A stretch of DNA of 64,000 nt from an uncultured Clostridia bacterium (GTDB lineage Bacteria; Bacillota; Clostridia; Christensenellales; Borkfalkiaceae). The stretch covers positions 186,001 to 250,000 of the forward strand of contig CAKQQQ010000001.1 of assembly GCA_934271065.1 (NCBI GenBank). Direction: 5' to 3'. This document shows, piece after piece, positions 50,510 to 58,813 of this stretch. Position 1 is the stretch's first letter. Each line of letters opens with the position of its first letter. Made by a program: the position numbers and the translations under genes. Under the pieces are notes generated by a model. The model had not been told where the DNA came from and made no database searches. It worked only from the letters and a program-made list of their open reading frames with translations.

Positions 50510-52676
50510 ACCAGTTTGTTACAGGGTTGCCGTCGATTTTTATCGACGGCAATTTTACAATTTTGCCGTAAATTTTTTTATCGTTTTCGATAACGTACGG
50601 CGTAAGGGTAAAGTGATAAATTCGTTTAGTCGGGACACGTTTGACGATAAGCGAAGAATTTGCGCGAGCGGTTGCGACAATCTCGTTTTCTTCGTTTCTA
50701 AGGTCGAACAAAACGTTGTCGTCGGCATTTACTTGTATTAAAATATTCTCGTTATTATAAGTGATTTTATAATCTTTTATGACAGGCATAATTAAATTTT
50801 CGACCGCAATTTTCGGCTCTGTTCCTTTAATATACCAAAAATATTCGGTTGTCTTCGTGGTAAACTTTGACAGAGTTTGCCTGTGTTTGGTTCTATAAAT
50901 TTCTCCGTCGATACCGACGTTTATAACGTCGCGCGGCGGAATAAAATCCGTAAAATTTACAATTTTCGATAACGAATTAAAAATTTCGGCAACTATTTCG
51001 GCGGGTTTGCCGCCACCGTAATAAGACGGTGCCATTATAGAGCCGTCGGCATTACCCAACCATACGCAAACCGTATATTCAGGCGTGTACGCTATGCAAT
51101 AGGCGTCCAAATTGCCGTTTTCGTTTCCGTTCGTACCTGTTTTTGCTCTTAATAATCCGTTAAAACGCGATAATTTTTTTGCCGTGCCGCTAATTACGGA
51201 CTCTTTAAGCATATCGTTAATTATATAAGAAACGCCTTCGGAAAAAACGGACGTATCCTTTACTGCACGCTTATTATATACGATTTTACCGCTTGGCGAA
51301 ACGATTTTCCTTATAAAACCGCTTTTTTTATAATTACCGCCGTTGACGAACGGAGAGTAAGCGGAAGATAATTCGTCGAGCGACAATCCGCCCGATAAAT
51401 TGCCGAGCGCAATCGATAAGTCTTCATTATCGAATTTTATATTCATTTTTGCGGCATATTCCTTAATTTTTTCTATTCCGAGCGAATTTGCGATTTTTAG
51501 CGCGGGCGTGTTAAGGCTTTTTGCAAGCGCGTCTTTCGCACTAACGTACCCGTAATATTTATTGCCGGCGTTTGACGGGCTGTATCCGCCGAAATTCGTT
51601 TTTTCGTCTAATATTTTAGTCGCTTCGTTAATAATCCGCTCTTCGATTGCGGGCGCGTATACGAGCCACGGTTTAGCCGCCGACGCAGGAATCCTTTTAA
51701 GTAGTCCGGAAGACGATTTATAACCGACGATTTCTCCGCTGTCGTTTTCGGTAATCAATATCGAATAATCGGTGTTAGTACGGAGTTTTTCCGGAATGCA
51801 CGCTTGAAATTCCGGGCTGATGGCAGTATATATTTTATAACCAACAAGTTCGTCCTGCGTCGTTTTATTGAGTATTTTTAATGCTTCGTCGACGGCTTCA
51901 TCGGCAAAATTATATGCATTTTCGACGCTTTTTTCGCTTAAAACGAGTTTTTGACCGATTGACGATTCGTATTCGCTGTTCGATATCATATTTTGCGAAA
52001 GCATTTCTTTTAATACCAGATTTCTTCGTTTTTTACATTTTTCGGCGTTTTTATACGGATCGAATACGGACGGCGCTTTAACGAGCGCGGCAAGCGTAGC
52101 GCATTCTGCCGTAGTCAGTTCACTTGTGCGCTTTCCGAAATAAGTTTCGGCGGCGCGTTTTACTCCGTACGCTCCCGCGCCGAAGTAGATTTTATTCAGA
52201 TATTTTTCAAGTATTTCGTCCTTTGTGTAAATCTTTTCGATTTCTTTCGCGAGTTTGATCTCTTTTAATTTTCTTTCTACCGTTTTTTCGCCCGATAAAT
52301 ATACGTTTTTAACGAGTTGTTGAGTTATCGTCGACGCGCCTTCTTTAATTTTTCCGCTGAAAACGTTGTTTTTTATCGCTCTCGCAATCCCTTTGTAATC
52401 TACGCCGCGATGCTTATAAAACCGACGGTCTTCAATTGCTATAAACGCGTTTTTTAAGGTTTTTGGCATATCGTCGATTCTTTCGTATGACGAATTTCCG
52501 TCGTTAATCGCGTCGCCGAAGGCGTCGTAAACGTAATATGCGGGGGTAAAAGTTTCGATTTTACTTACGTCTAACTTGGTAGACGCCGTTTTAATTAAAT
52601 AATATCCGATACATCCGCCGAATGCGATAATCAAAATTACGCATATTACGCCAAACGCCTTTAATAATGCTTTCAT
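50499..52676 (-). CDS. Class A penicillin-binding protein (PBP1A-like)
   Basis: 725-residue bifunctional peptidoglycan synthase with one N-terminal membrane helix (about residues 8-28). The glycosyltransferase domain has AIEDRRFYKHRGVD (catalytic Glu82) and GASTITQQLVKNVYL, plus EKIYTKDEILEKYLNKIYFG. The transpeptidase domain has SAAK (Ser332, Lys335), SLN (387-389) and AKTGTNGN (KTG, 512-514), and the C-terminal part carries a fibronectin-like tail ending in an LPSIKIDG-containing segment. It stands alone on the minus strand; AAGG lies close before its ATG. Whether it serves growth or spore peptidoglycan is not visible. Confidence 0.95.
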   Translation of the reverse strand: MKALLKAFGVICVILIIAFGGCIGYYLIKTASTKLDVSKIETFTPAYYVYDAFGDAINDGNSSYERIDDMPKTLKNAFIAIEDRRFYKHRGVDYKGIARAIKNNVFSGKIKEGASTITQQLVKNVYLSGEKTVERKLKEIKLAKEIEKIYTKDEILEKYLNKIYFGAGAYGVKRAAETYFGKRTSELTTAECATLAALVKAPSVFDPYKNAEKCKKRRNLVLKEMLSQNMISNSEYESSIGQKLVLSEKSVENAYNFADEAVDEALKILNKTTQDELVGYKIYTAISPEFQACIPEKLRTNTDYSILITENDSGEIVGYKSSSGLLKRIPASAAKPWLVYAPAIEERIINEATKILDEKTNFGGYSPSNAGNKYYGYVSAKDALAKSLNTPALKIANSLGIEKIKEYAAKMNIKFDNEDLSIALGNLSGGLSLDELSSAYSPFVNGGNYKKSGFIRKIVSPSGKIVYNKRAVKDTSVFSEGVSYIINDMLKESVISGTAKKLSRFNGLLRAKTGTNGNENGNLDAYCIAYTPEYTVCVWLGNADGSIMAPSYYGGGKPAEIVAEIFNSLSKIVNFTDFIPPRDVINVGIDGEIYRTKHRQTLSKFTTKTTEYFWYIKGTEPKIAVENLIMPVIKDYKITYNNENILIQVNADDNVLFDLRNEENEIVATARANSSLIVKRVPTKRIYHFTLTPYVIENDKKIYGKIVKLPSIKIDGNPVTNWWLD

Positions 52677-52731
52677 AACCTTGAATTATTATGGATATTT
52701 CACGCCTTTTTATGTGAATATAGGACAAGGC

Positions 52732-52760
52732 AAAAAAAATCGAGCGATAACGCTCGATTT
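52732..52760 (-). terminator. Terminator of the membrane-anchored PadR gene
   Basis: On the minus strand, AAATCGAGCG, loop TTAT, CGCTCGATTT is followed by TTTTT. It starts 18 bp after the stop. Confidence 0.85.
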
Positions 52761-52777
52761 AAGGATTATGCAATTAT

Positions 52778-54610
52778 TTATTTCTTTTTCGTAACCGCAA
52801 AATATTTGCCTGTTCCGTATAACGCGTATTTAATCGCAAAGAATAAGGGGATATTCAGGGCAAATACGAACGGGATAAGAACGAATTGAGATACCGACTT
52901 AAAGTCGCCGAAATCTACCGAAGCAAACAAAGCGACGCAAAGAATGATAATCGTTATCTGGAAGGTTACTATAAGGGCAATTTCGAATACGTCTTTGAAC
53001 GGCGAAATCGATTTTACCGCGCGTTTTCTGTTGACGTTGTAAATTACGCAAGTCGTTACGGGGAACAGGGCGGTTGCGAAGACGATTATCAGTTTTACCG
53101 CCGACGACCAGCCGACTATCGGACCGAGAGTGAAATTCAGAATAATCATCTCGATAAACAGTAATAAATACGAGAGAAGCGACGCGTGAAAATTGAGTTT
53201 TGAAGAAAGAATACGGTCTCCGCTTGCTTTATTGGTGTTGAACGACGTTCTGATTTTGAACCCTTCGCGTTGCGCCATTGCGTAAAGATCCGAAAAATCG
53301 TTCGAGCCTTCGCTTTCGCTATAATCTTTTGAATAATCGCGTTTGCGTTCGGCAATGCTTGTAGATATCGTTTCGGGCTCGACTTCTTCGTCGTAAGCAA
53401 TCGGATTGTGTTCACGATAATCGTCGCTCGCTGCGGGGCTGGCGGCGCGCGGCGCGTCTTCTGCGTCGGCAAACTTATCGATATTCTCTTTTTCGATATA
53501 AGCGGCGGGCTGTTCTTCGGGTTTTTCTTTCGGGAACAGCGACGCTAATATCGATTTATATTCTCTCTTGTTAAGAGTCGTTCCGTCTTCTACCGATAAC
53601 AAGTCGTCGGCTTCGTCGTTTTCATTGGTTTCGGGTTCGGTTTTATGCGAAACCTGTTCGTCGTCGGCAAAAAATCTGTTTGAAACGGTATTTTCGTCGC
53701 TCTGCGCGGTATTAGTTATATCGTCGTCGTTTTTATCGATAATATCGGCGATATTTGAAAGTTTTTCATCTGTTTCTTCGCTTGGTTTATCGATAACTTC
53801 TTGAACGGGCTCGTTAGTATTTGACAAAATTTCGTCTTTTTTCGTGTACAGCGAACGATCTTTGATTTCAAACGGATAATCGCGGACTTCGCTTTGACCG
53901 ACGACTGATTCCGACGAGTTTTCTGTCGTTTCGTCGACGGCGTTTTTGATTTCGGCTATCGATTCGTTGACAGCGTTTTCTACGTCTTCTTCGGTAATTT
54001 CGGGCGTTTTAAGCGATTGTTCGTCGGACGCAACGAAATTTTCGGGTAAAATTTCGGTCGGTTTTTCTTCGTCCGCTTCGTCGTTTAATGCGTTGTCTTT
54101 GATGATTTCGCCGAGCATATCCGTCAATTTTTCGTTGAAATTTTTCAACAAATCTTCGTCGTTTGCCGTGTTTTCGTCGTAAATTGCGTCGTTTTCGGCT
54201 TCTTTGCGGCTAAGATACGGATCGACTGGCGGAATCGGGAAGTTTTCGGCGCTTAAAATCGGGGATTCTTGTTGTTTTTCAACTACGGTATCTACCAGCG
54301 TATCGATTACTTCTTTTGATTTTATCCATTCCGACTTATTAGTTTCGACGGATTTTTTACCTTTTTCGGTAAGGCTGAAATATTTGCGACGTATACCGTC
54401 GGTCGCGCTCGAACGATATTCGCGTATAAGATTTTGTTTTACGAGCCGCTGCATCGCGCTGTAAAACGTGCCTTGTTTTACGCTGAATTTATTGTCGGAT
54501 CTGTCTTCGATATTTTTACGAATTTCGTTCGTATCTTTATCTCCGTCGACAAGCGACAATAAAATTATCGTATCGATATGTCCGCGAATCATATCTCCGT
54601 TAATATCCAT
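52778..54610 (-). CDS. PadR-type DNA-binding domain fused to a long acidic linker and four membrane helices
   Basis: A 610-residue protein of unusual build. Residues about 5-95 form a PadR winged helix: GHIDTIILLSLVDGDKDTNEIRKNI, QGTFYSAMQRLVKQNLI and RRKYFSLTEKGKKS, which is the usual PadR effector-to-wing order. About residues 100-450 are low-complexity and rich in Asp, Glu, Ser, Thr and Asn, so probably disordered. The last 140 residues hold four predicted transmembrane helices (about 478-498, 506-526, 540-562, 577-597) and end in KKK. I start at the ATG at 54610, preceded by TTGGAG; the longer frame starts upstream at 54646. It would be a membrane-tethered transcription factor. Ligand and targets are unknown. 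Confidence 0.8.
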   Translation of the reverse strand: MDINGDMIRGHIDTIILLSLVDGDKDTNEIRKNIEDRSDNKFSVKQGTFYSAMQRLVKQNLIREYRSSATDGIRRKYFSLTEKGKKSVETNKSEWIKSKEVIDTLVDTVVEKQQESPILSAENFPIPPVDPYLSRKEAENDAIYDENTANDEDLLKNFNEKLTDMLGEIIKDNALNDEADEEKPTEILPENFVASDEQSLKTPEITEEDVENAVNESIAEIKNAVDETTENSSESVVGQSEVRDYPFEIKDRSLYTKKDEILSNTNEPVQEVIDKPSEETDEKLSNIADIIDKNDDDITNTAQSDENTVSNRFFADDEQVSHKTEPETNENDEADDLLSVEDGTTLNKREYKSILASLFPKEKPEEQPAAYIEKENIDKFADAEDAPRAASPAASDDYREHNPIAYDEEVEPETISTSIAERKRDYSKDYSESEGSNDFSDLYAMAQREGFKIRTSFNTNKASGDRILSSKLNFHASLLSYLLLFIEMIILNFTLGPIVGWSSAVKLIIVFATALFPVTTCVIYNVNRKRAVKSISPFKDVFEIALIVTFQITIIILCVALFASVDFGDFKSVSQFVLIPFVFALNIPLFFAIKYALYGTGKYFAVTKKK

Positions 54611-54637
54611 AGTTATCTCCAAACGCTTTATAAAGAT

Positions 54638-54666
54638 ATTATACAAGTTATAGCGAATAATGTCAA
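54638..54666 (-). promoter_or_regulatory. Promoter of the membrane PadR gene
   Basis: On the minus strand, TTGACA (54661-54666), 17 bp, TATAAT (54638-54643): a perfect consensus promoter ending 28 bp before the chosen start. Confidence 0.8.
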
Positions 54667-54770
54667 GGCGTATGACAAATTTTACAAAAATTCGTAATTA
54701 TTTTGAAAAGTCCGCATTTAATAAGCGATTTTATAAGTTATTATTTTGCAATTCCGCTCTATTTTATGCC

Positions 54771-54806
54771 ATTCATTGCGTAAAACTTGTGTTTTACGCA
54801 ATGAAT
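54771..54806. repeat. Perfect 16-bp inverted repeat upstream of the tyrosine recombinase gene
   Basis: ATTCATTGCGTAAAAC, a TTGT loop, then its exact complement. It lies between the divergent PadR-membrane and recombinase genes, about 95 bp before the recombinase start. No T-run follows. It could be an operator, a recombinase site or a transcription-stop hairpin. Confidence 0.7.
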
Positions 54807-54865
54807 AATCCGTGACGGGCTGATAAAATTTAAGTAAATTACTCTGCACTTTTTGATAAAAACGA

Positions 54866-54900
54866 TGTACATTTACCTGCTTTTATGTTAAAATTAAAAT
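54866..54900 (+). promoter_or_regulatory. Promoter placing transcription start at the recombinase ATG
   Basis: TGTACA (54866-54871), 17 bp, TAAAAT (54889-54894), then 6 nt to ATG 54901, with no Shine-Dalgarno. This is a predicted leaderless transcript. Confidence 0.5.
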
Positions 54901-55956
54901 ATGAGCGACAAGAAGAACGATTATTATACTCAACGTAATATTGCCTGCGAAGATAAAATCGAGAGTTTGTGTATTGAACTCCCCTATTTTTGCGCTGAAT
55001 TTTTTTACGGCACGAGTAATAACACGTCCGCTCTTACCAGACTGAATTACGCTTACGATTTAAGAATTTTCTTTAATTACCTGTCACAAATTAAAAAAAC
55101 GTCGATAGAAGATATGAAAATCGAAATTCTCGATTCCGTTACTTCTACCGATATCGAGCGGTTTTTGAATTATTTGAATCATTATTCGATGAACGGAAAA
55201 GAACTTTCTTGCGACGAGAAAGGCAAAAAGCGTAAATTATCGACCGTTCGCGCCCTTTTCAGATACTTTTTTAATAAAAACGCGATAAAATCTAACGTGG
55301 CTGCAAAAGTCCCTACCCCTAAACTTCACGAAAAGGAGATAATTCGTCTCGAAGGCAACGAAGTTGAAGATTTACTTTCTTACGCGGATAGCGACGACGC
55401 TTTTTCGGGTAAAAAGAATACTTATCACGAGAAACTTAAAATCAGAGATTACGCTATATTATCGCTGTTTTTAGGTACGGGAATCCGTATAAGCGAACTT
55501 ATCGGCTTAAACGTCGACGATTTTGATTTTAACGAAAACAGTTTCGTAGTAACGCGCAAAGGCGGAAGCCGTACGATACTTTATTTTAACGACGAAGTTA
55601 AAGACGCGATTTTAAGGTGGCTCGATTTCAGGTACGATCTTAAACTCGATAAATCCGAAACCGCCCTGTTCATATCTATGAAAAACAAGCGTATTTCTCC
55701 ACGCGCCGTTGAAATTCTCGTTAAAAACTACGCAAAAGAAGTAACTCCGCTTAAAAAAATCACTCCGCATAAACTAAGAAGCACGTTCGGTACTGCCCTT
55801 TACCGCAATACGGGCGATATTTATGCTGTAGCCGACTTTTTAGGTCATAAAGACGTCAATACCACCCGAAAACACTACGCCGCCATCAGTCAGGATTCGC
55901 GAAAAAACGCCGTCGAGTACGTTAAATTACGCAACGACGACGATAACGAAAAATAA
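54901..55956 (+). CDS. Tyrosine recombinase (Xer-like integrase)
   Basis: This is a 351-residue site-specific recombinase. The N-terminal SAM-like core-binding domain covers about residues 20-145. The catalytic domain has LGTGIRISELIGL (Arg near 196), a basic KGGSRTILYF hairpin, PHKLRSTFGTALY (His290, Arg293) and FLGHKDVNTTRKHYAAIS (His near 316, nucleophile Tyr near 326). It is longer than the usual 300-residue XerC or XerD. No phage, transposon or attachment site is nearby, so a chromosome-dimer role is more likely than a mobile one, though not shown. It ends at a terminator shared with miaA. Confidence 0.88.
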   Translation: MSDKKNDYYTQRNIACEDKIESLCIELPYFCAEFFYGTSNNTSALTRLNYAYDLRIFFNYLSQIKKTSIEDMKIEILDSVTSTDIERFLNYLNHYSMNGKELSCDEKGKKRKLSTVRALFRYFFNKNAIKSNVAAKVPTPKLHEKEIIRLEGNEVEDLLSYADSDDAFSGKKNTYHEKLKIRDYAILSLFLGTGIRISELIGLNVDDFDFNENSFVVTRKGGSRTILYFNDEVKDAILRWLDFRYDLKLDKSETALFISMKNKRISPRAVEILVKNYAKEVTPLKKITPHKLRSTFGTALYRNTGDIYAVADFLGHKDVNTTRKHYAAISQDSRKNAVEYVKLRNDDDNEK

Positions 55957-55985
55957 CCTGCGAAAGACTCGTTCTTTCGCAGGTT
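55955..55985. terminator. Bidirectional terminator between the recombinase gene and miaA
   Basis: The 13-bp stem AACCTGCGAAAGA, loop CTCGT, and complement sit between the two convergent genes. On the minus strand they are followed by ATTTTTC. Confidence 0.85.
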
Positions 55986-55988
55986 ATT

Positions 55989-56915
55989 TCAGTTTTTAAG
56001 AAATTCGTCTATATTCCTGTATAATTCGGGATAATTTTCACGTTCGGCAGGATTAAAATCGTATGCGTTCATTCGTTTGAAAAACGTAATCTGGCGTTTG
56101 GCGTACCTGCGTGAATTTTGCTTAATTATTTCCGTCGGGATAGGTTCGCCGTTAATAAGCGCGGAATAGGTTTCTTTATAACCTATACCCTGCATACATT
56201 GATTTTCAAGCGTAATTCCTTTGTCGATAAGCCTTTTCACTTCGTCGATAAGTCCGTTTTTTATCATTTCGTCGACGCGCGTATCGATTCTTTCGTAAAG
56301 TTCGGCGCGGTCTATATCGGTGCGAATAACGAACGGATCGAATCTTAAAGCGAGTTCGTCTTTAACGTCGGATTTTTTTACGCCCGTTGAATAATAAATT
56401 TCAAGCGCGCGGATTACCCTTACCGTATCGTTATAATGCAATTTTTTAGCCGTTACGGGGTCTATCGCGTTGAGTTCTTTCCACAGCGACATATTCCCTT
56501 CCCGTTCGGCTTTTAACTTATATTCGTTGCGTAACGATTCGTTGCCTTTTGCGTTGCCGTAACTCATTTTATAAAGTAACGAATTGACGTAAAATCCCGT
56601 TCCGCCGCATATTACGGGTAATTTGCCGCGCGAGATGACGTCGTAGACGATCGGCAGAGCCTGCGATTCGTAATCCGATACGGAAAACTCGTCGGCGGCT
56701 TCGATAACGTCTATCATATGGTGTCGTACGCCCCGCATTTCGTCGGAATCGGGTTTTGCCGAGCCGACGTTAAGGTCTCTATAAATATACACCGAATCTG
56801 CGGAAATTACTTCGCCGTTATATCTTAACGCAAGGTCAATCGCGAGCGACGTTTTACCCGACGCCGTCGGTCCGCATACCACGAGTATTTTGCTTAAACG
56901 ATTCTCTTGAACCAT
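55989..56915 (-). CDS. miaA: tRNA dimethylallyltransferase
   Basis: Adds the dimethylallyl group to A37 of tRNAs reading U-starting codons. The P-loop VVCGPTASGKTSLAIDLA covers residues 12-28, with DSVYIYRDLNVGSAKP, HHMIDVIEAADEFSVSDY, VICGGTGFYVNSLLY and KRQITFFKR further on. I start at the ATG at 56915 (308 residues), because the ORF's own start at 56969 would add 18 unconserved residues read inside mutL. The gene overlaps the mutL end by 22 bp, so its translation is coupled. Its partner MiaB is encoded at the other end of this operon. Confidence 0.95.
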   Translation of the reverse strand: MVQENRLSKILVVCGPTASGKTSLAIDLALRYNGEVISADSVYIYRDLNVGSAKPDSDEMRGVRHHMIDVIEAADEFSVSDYESQALPIVYDVISRGKLPVICGGTGFYVNSLLYKMSYGNAKGNESLRNEYKLKAEREGNMSLWKELNAIDPVTAKKLHYNDTVRVIRALEIYYSTGVKKSDVKDELALRFDPFVIRTDIDRAELYERIDTRVDEMIKNGLIDEVKRLIDKGITLENQCMQGIGYKETYSALINGEPIPTEIIKQNSRRYAKRQITFFKRMNAYDFNPAERENYPELYRNIDEFLKN

Positions 56916-58813
56916 TTGTCGATTTCCGTGCGGGTTATTTTTATTGCTATCGGTCTGCCGTGCGGACATTTCAACCCGATATTGCCGTTAAGATCGTCAA
57001 GGAGTTTCGTAATTTCAAAGTGAGTTAGCGGAGTCCCCGATTTTACAGCCGCTTTGCACGCTTTACGCGCAAGTTTTTCTCTTATTATTTCGGGCATAAG
57101 GTCGGGTTTACGCAAAGAAGAATCCGACAAGAAGTCGTCCATAAACTCTTTAAGGTCGATATCCATCAACATATTCGGAATGGTATATATTACGAACATA
57201 CCTTCGTAATACTCGGAAATATCGATACCGATTTTATAAAAATCTTTATATCTGGATCTTATATAATCGGTCTCCTTGACGTTTACGGGGTAATAAAACG
57301 GAACGAGTAATTCCTGAACGATTACCTGATCGTTCGTATAATCTTCGACAAGACAATCGTACAGACATCTTTCGTGAGCGGCGTGCTGATCGACGAAATA
57401 AATATCGCCGTCTCTTTCGAGAATAAGATAGGTTTTTAACACCTGCCCTATAACGGTAAATCCGGAGTTGACGATGATTTTTGTCTGCTCAACGTTTTCT
57501 TCTTTCTTCTTTTCTTCGAGTTCGGTTATATATTTTTTATTATCCGCAAAAATATCGTCTATAGATACCGCGTCTTCCGTAGATTTGGCGGATTTCTTTT
57601 TGAAGTGCATCGAATCGGATTTACCCAGACTCGGAAAATACTCGCCCGCTAATACTTTATCGGCAAATTTAATATAATCGATCGTTTCTTGCGGTAATTC
57701 CATACCATCCGGAACGATACGCATAAGGCTGCCTTCCGACGGCTCTTTTTTCTCGGGAAGATACGCCGAGCCCGATTTCAGATCGGGATTAAAATTTTTG
57801 TCGCGCTTTACGATATTTACCGCGTCGGCGTTGCCTTCGAGAACTTTTGATACGGTCGAATATAACGCGCTGTAAATGACGTGGTTATCGATAAATCTTA
57901 CGTCGGCTTTATTCGGGTGTACGTTTACGTCAACAAATTCGGGCGCGACTTCGAGCATAAGAACGTAAAACGGATATTTACGCTTCATCAGGTACGGAGC
58001 GTAAGCGTTATGAATAGCGGTCTGCAAAGTGACGTTCTGAACGTATCTGCCGTTCAATATAATCGTCTGATAAGTACGATTCGGCTTAACGAAATAATCC
58101 GCGCCTATAAAACCGCTGATTTTAACGCCGTTTTTCTCCGTTTCGATATGAATACAGTCTGCAATCGTCTCGTATCCGTAAGTCGTAATAATCGCTTCTT
58201 CGATTTTTCCGCCGGAATAATGTACGCGTTCGGTTCCGTCGATAAAGAGTTTGAACGAAATTTCGGGGTGCGAAAATATAAGCCGAGTTATTATATTTAT
58301 AATATCCGTTTCTTCGGTTTTGGACGGTTTTAAGAATTTTTCTCTTGCGGGGGTGTTTTGGAAAAGGTTTTTAACTTCGATTGTCGTACCGTTATCCGTC
58401 GGGAACGGTTCTACGTCGCCTAAAACCCCGAATTTAGATTCGATATAATATCCTATTTCCGCGCCCTTGACTTTCGACGTTATAGTCATTTCCGAAACGG
58501 AAGCGATTGACGCCAACGCTTCGCCGCGGAATCCGAGCGTTACGATCTTGTCCAGATCGTCTGCGGATTGAATTTTGCTCGTCGCGTGGGGCATCGTTGC
58601 GTTTACAAGATCGTCTTTTTCTATACCGCAACCGTCGTCTTTTACCGAAATAAGTTTTTTGCCGCCGTCTTCGAGCCTGATCGTGATATCTTTCGCGCCC
58701 GCGTCGATAGAATTCTCTACGAGTTCCTTAACTACCGAGAAAGGACGCTCAACGACTTCGCCCGCGGCGATTCTGTTATAAATTTCCTTCGTTAATCGTA
58801 TTATTTTACTCAT
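56894..58813 (-). CDS. mutL: DNA mismatch repair protein MutL
   Basis: This 639-residue protein has an N-terminal GHKL ATPase (IAAGEVVERPFSVVKELVENSIDAGAKDI, DDGCGI and LGFRGEALASIASVSE) and a C-terminal endonuclease domain. The metal-site motif DQHAAHERCLYD deviates from the usual DQHAX2EX4E only in the last Glu (here Asp). CPHGRP near the C-terminus is the conserved zinc motif. It overlaps mutS by 8 bp and miaA by 22 bp. Confidence 0.97.
   Translation of the reverse strand: MSKIIRLTKEIYNRIAAGEVVERPFSVVKELVENSIDAGAKDITIRLEDGGKKLISVKDDGCGIEKDDLVNATMPHATSKIQSADDLDKIVTLGFRGEALASIASVSEMTITSKVKGAEIGYYIESKFGVLGDVEPFPTDNGTTIEVKNLFQNTPAREKFLKPSKTEETDIINIITRLIFSHPEISFKLFIDGTERVHYSGGKIEEAIITTYGYETIADCIHIETEKNGVKISGFIGADYFVKPNRTYQTIILNGRYVQNVTLQTAIHNAYAPYLMKRKYPFYVLMLEVAPEFVDVNVHPNKADVRFIDNHVIYSALYSTVSKVLEGNADAVNIVKRDKNFNPDLKSGSAYLPEKKEPSEGSLMRIVPDGMELPQETIDYIKFADKVLAGEYFPSLGKSDSMHFKKKSAKSTEDAVSIDDIFADNKKYITELEEKKKEENVEQTKIIVNSGFTVIGQVLKTYLILERDGDIYFVDQHAAHERCLYDCLVEDYTNDQVIVQELLVPFYYPVNVKETDYIRSRYKDFYKIGIDISEYYEGMFVIYTIPNMLMDIDLKEFMDDFLSDSSLRKPDLMPEIIREKLARKACKAAVKSGTPLTHFEITKLLDDLNGNIGLKCPHGRPIAIKITRTEIDKWFKRIV

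Noticed and set aside
54771..54806. A dif site for the Xer-like recombinase
   Set aside because: The length is not 11-6-11, the arms face inward rather than outward, and the central region has no match to the known Bacillota dif sequence.
54901..55956. A mobile element around the tyrosine recombinase
   Set aside because: No excisionase, relaxase, transposase, phage genes, attachment repeats or tRNA junctions flank it. The surroundings are single-copy housekeeping genes.
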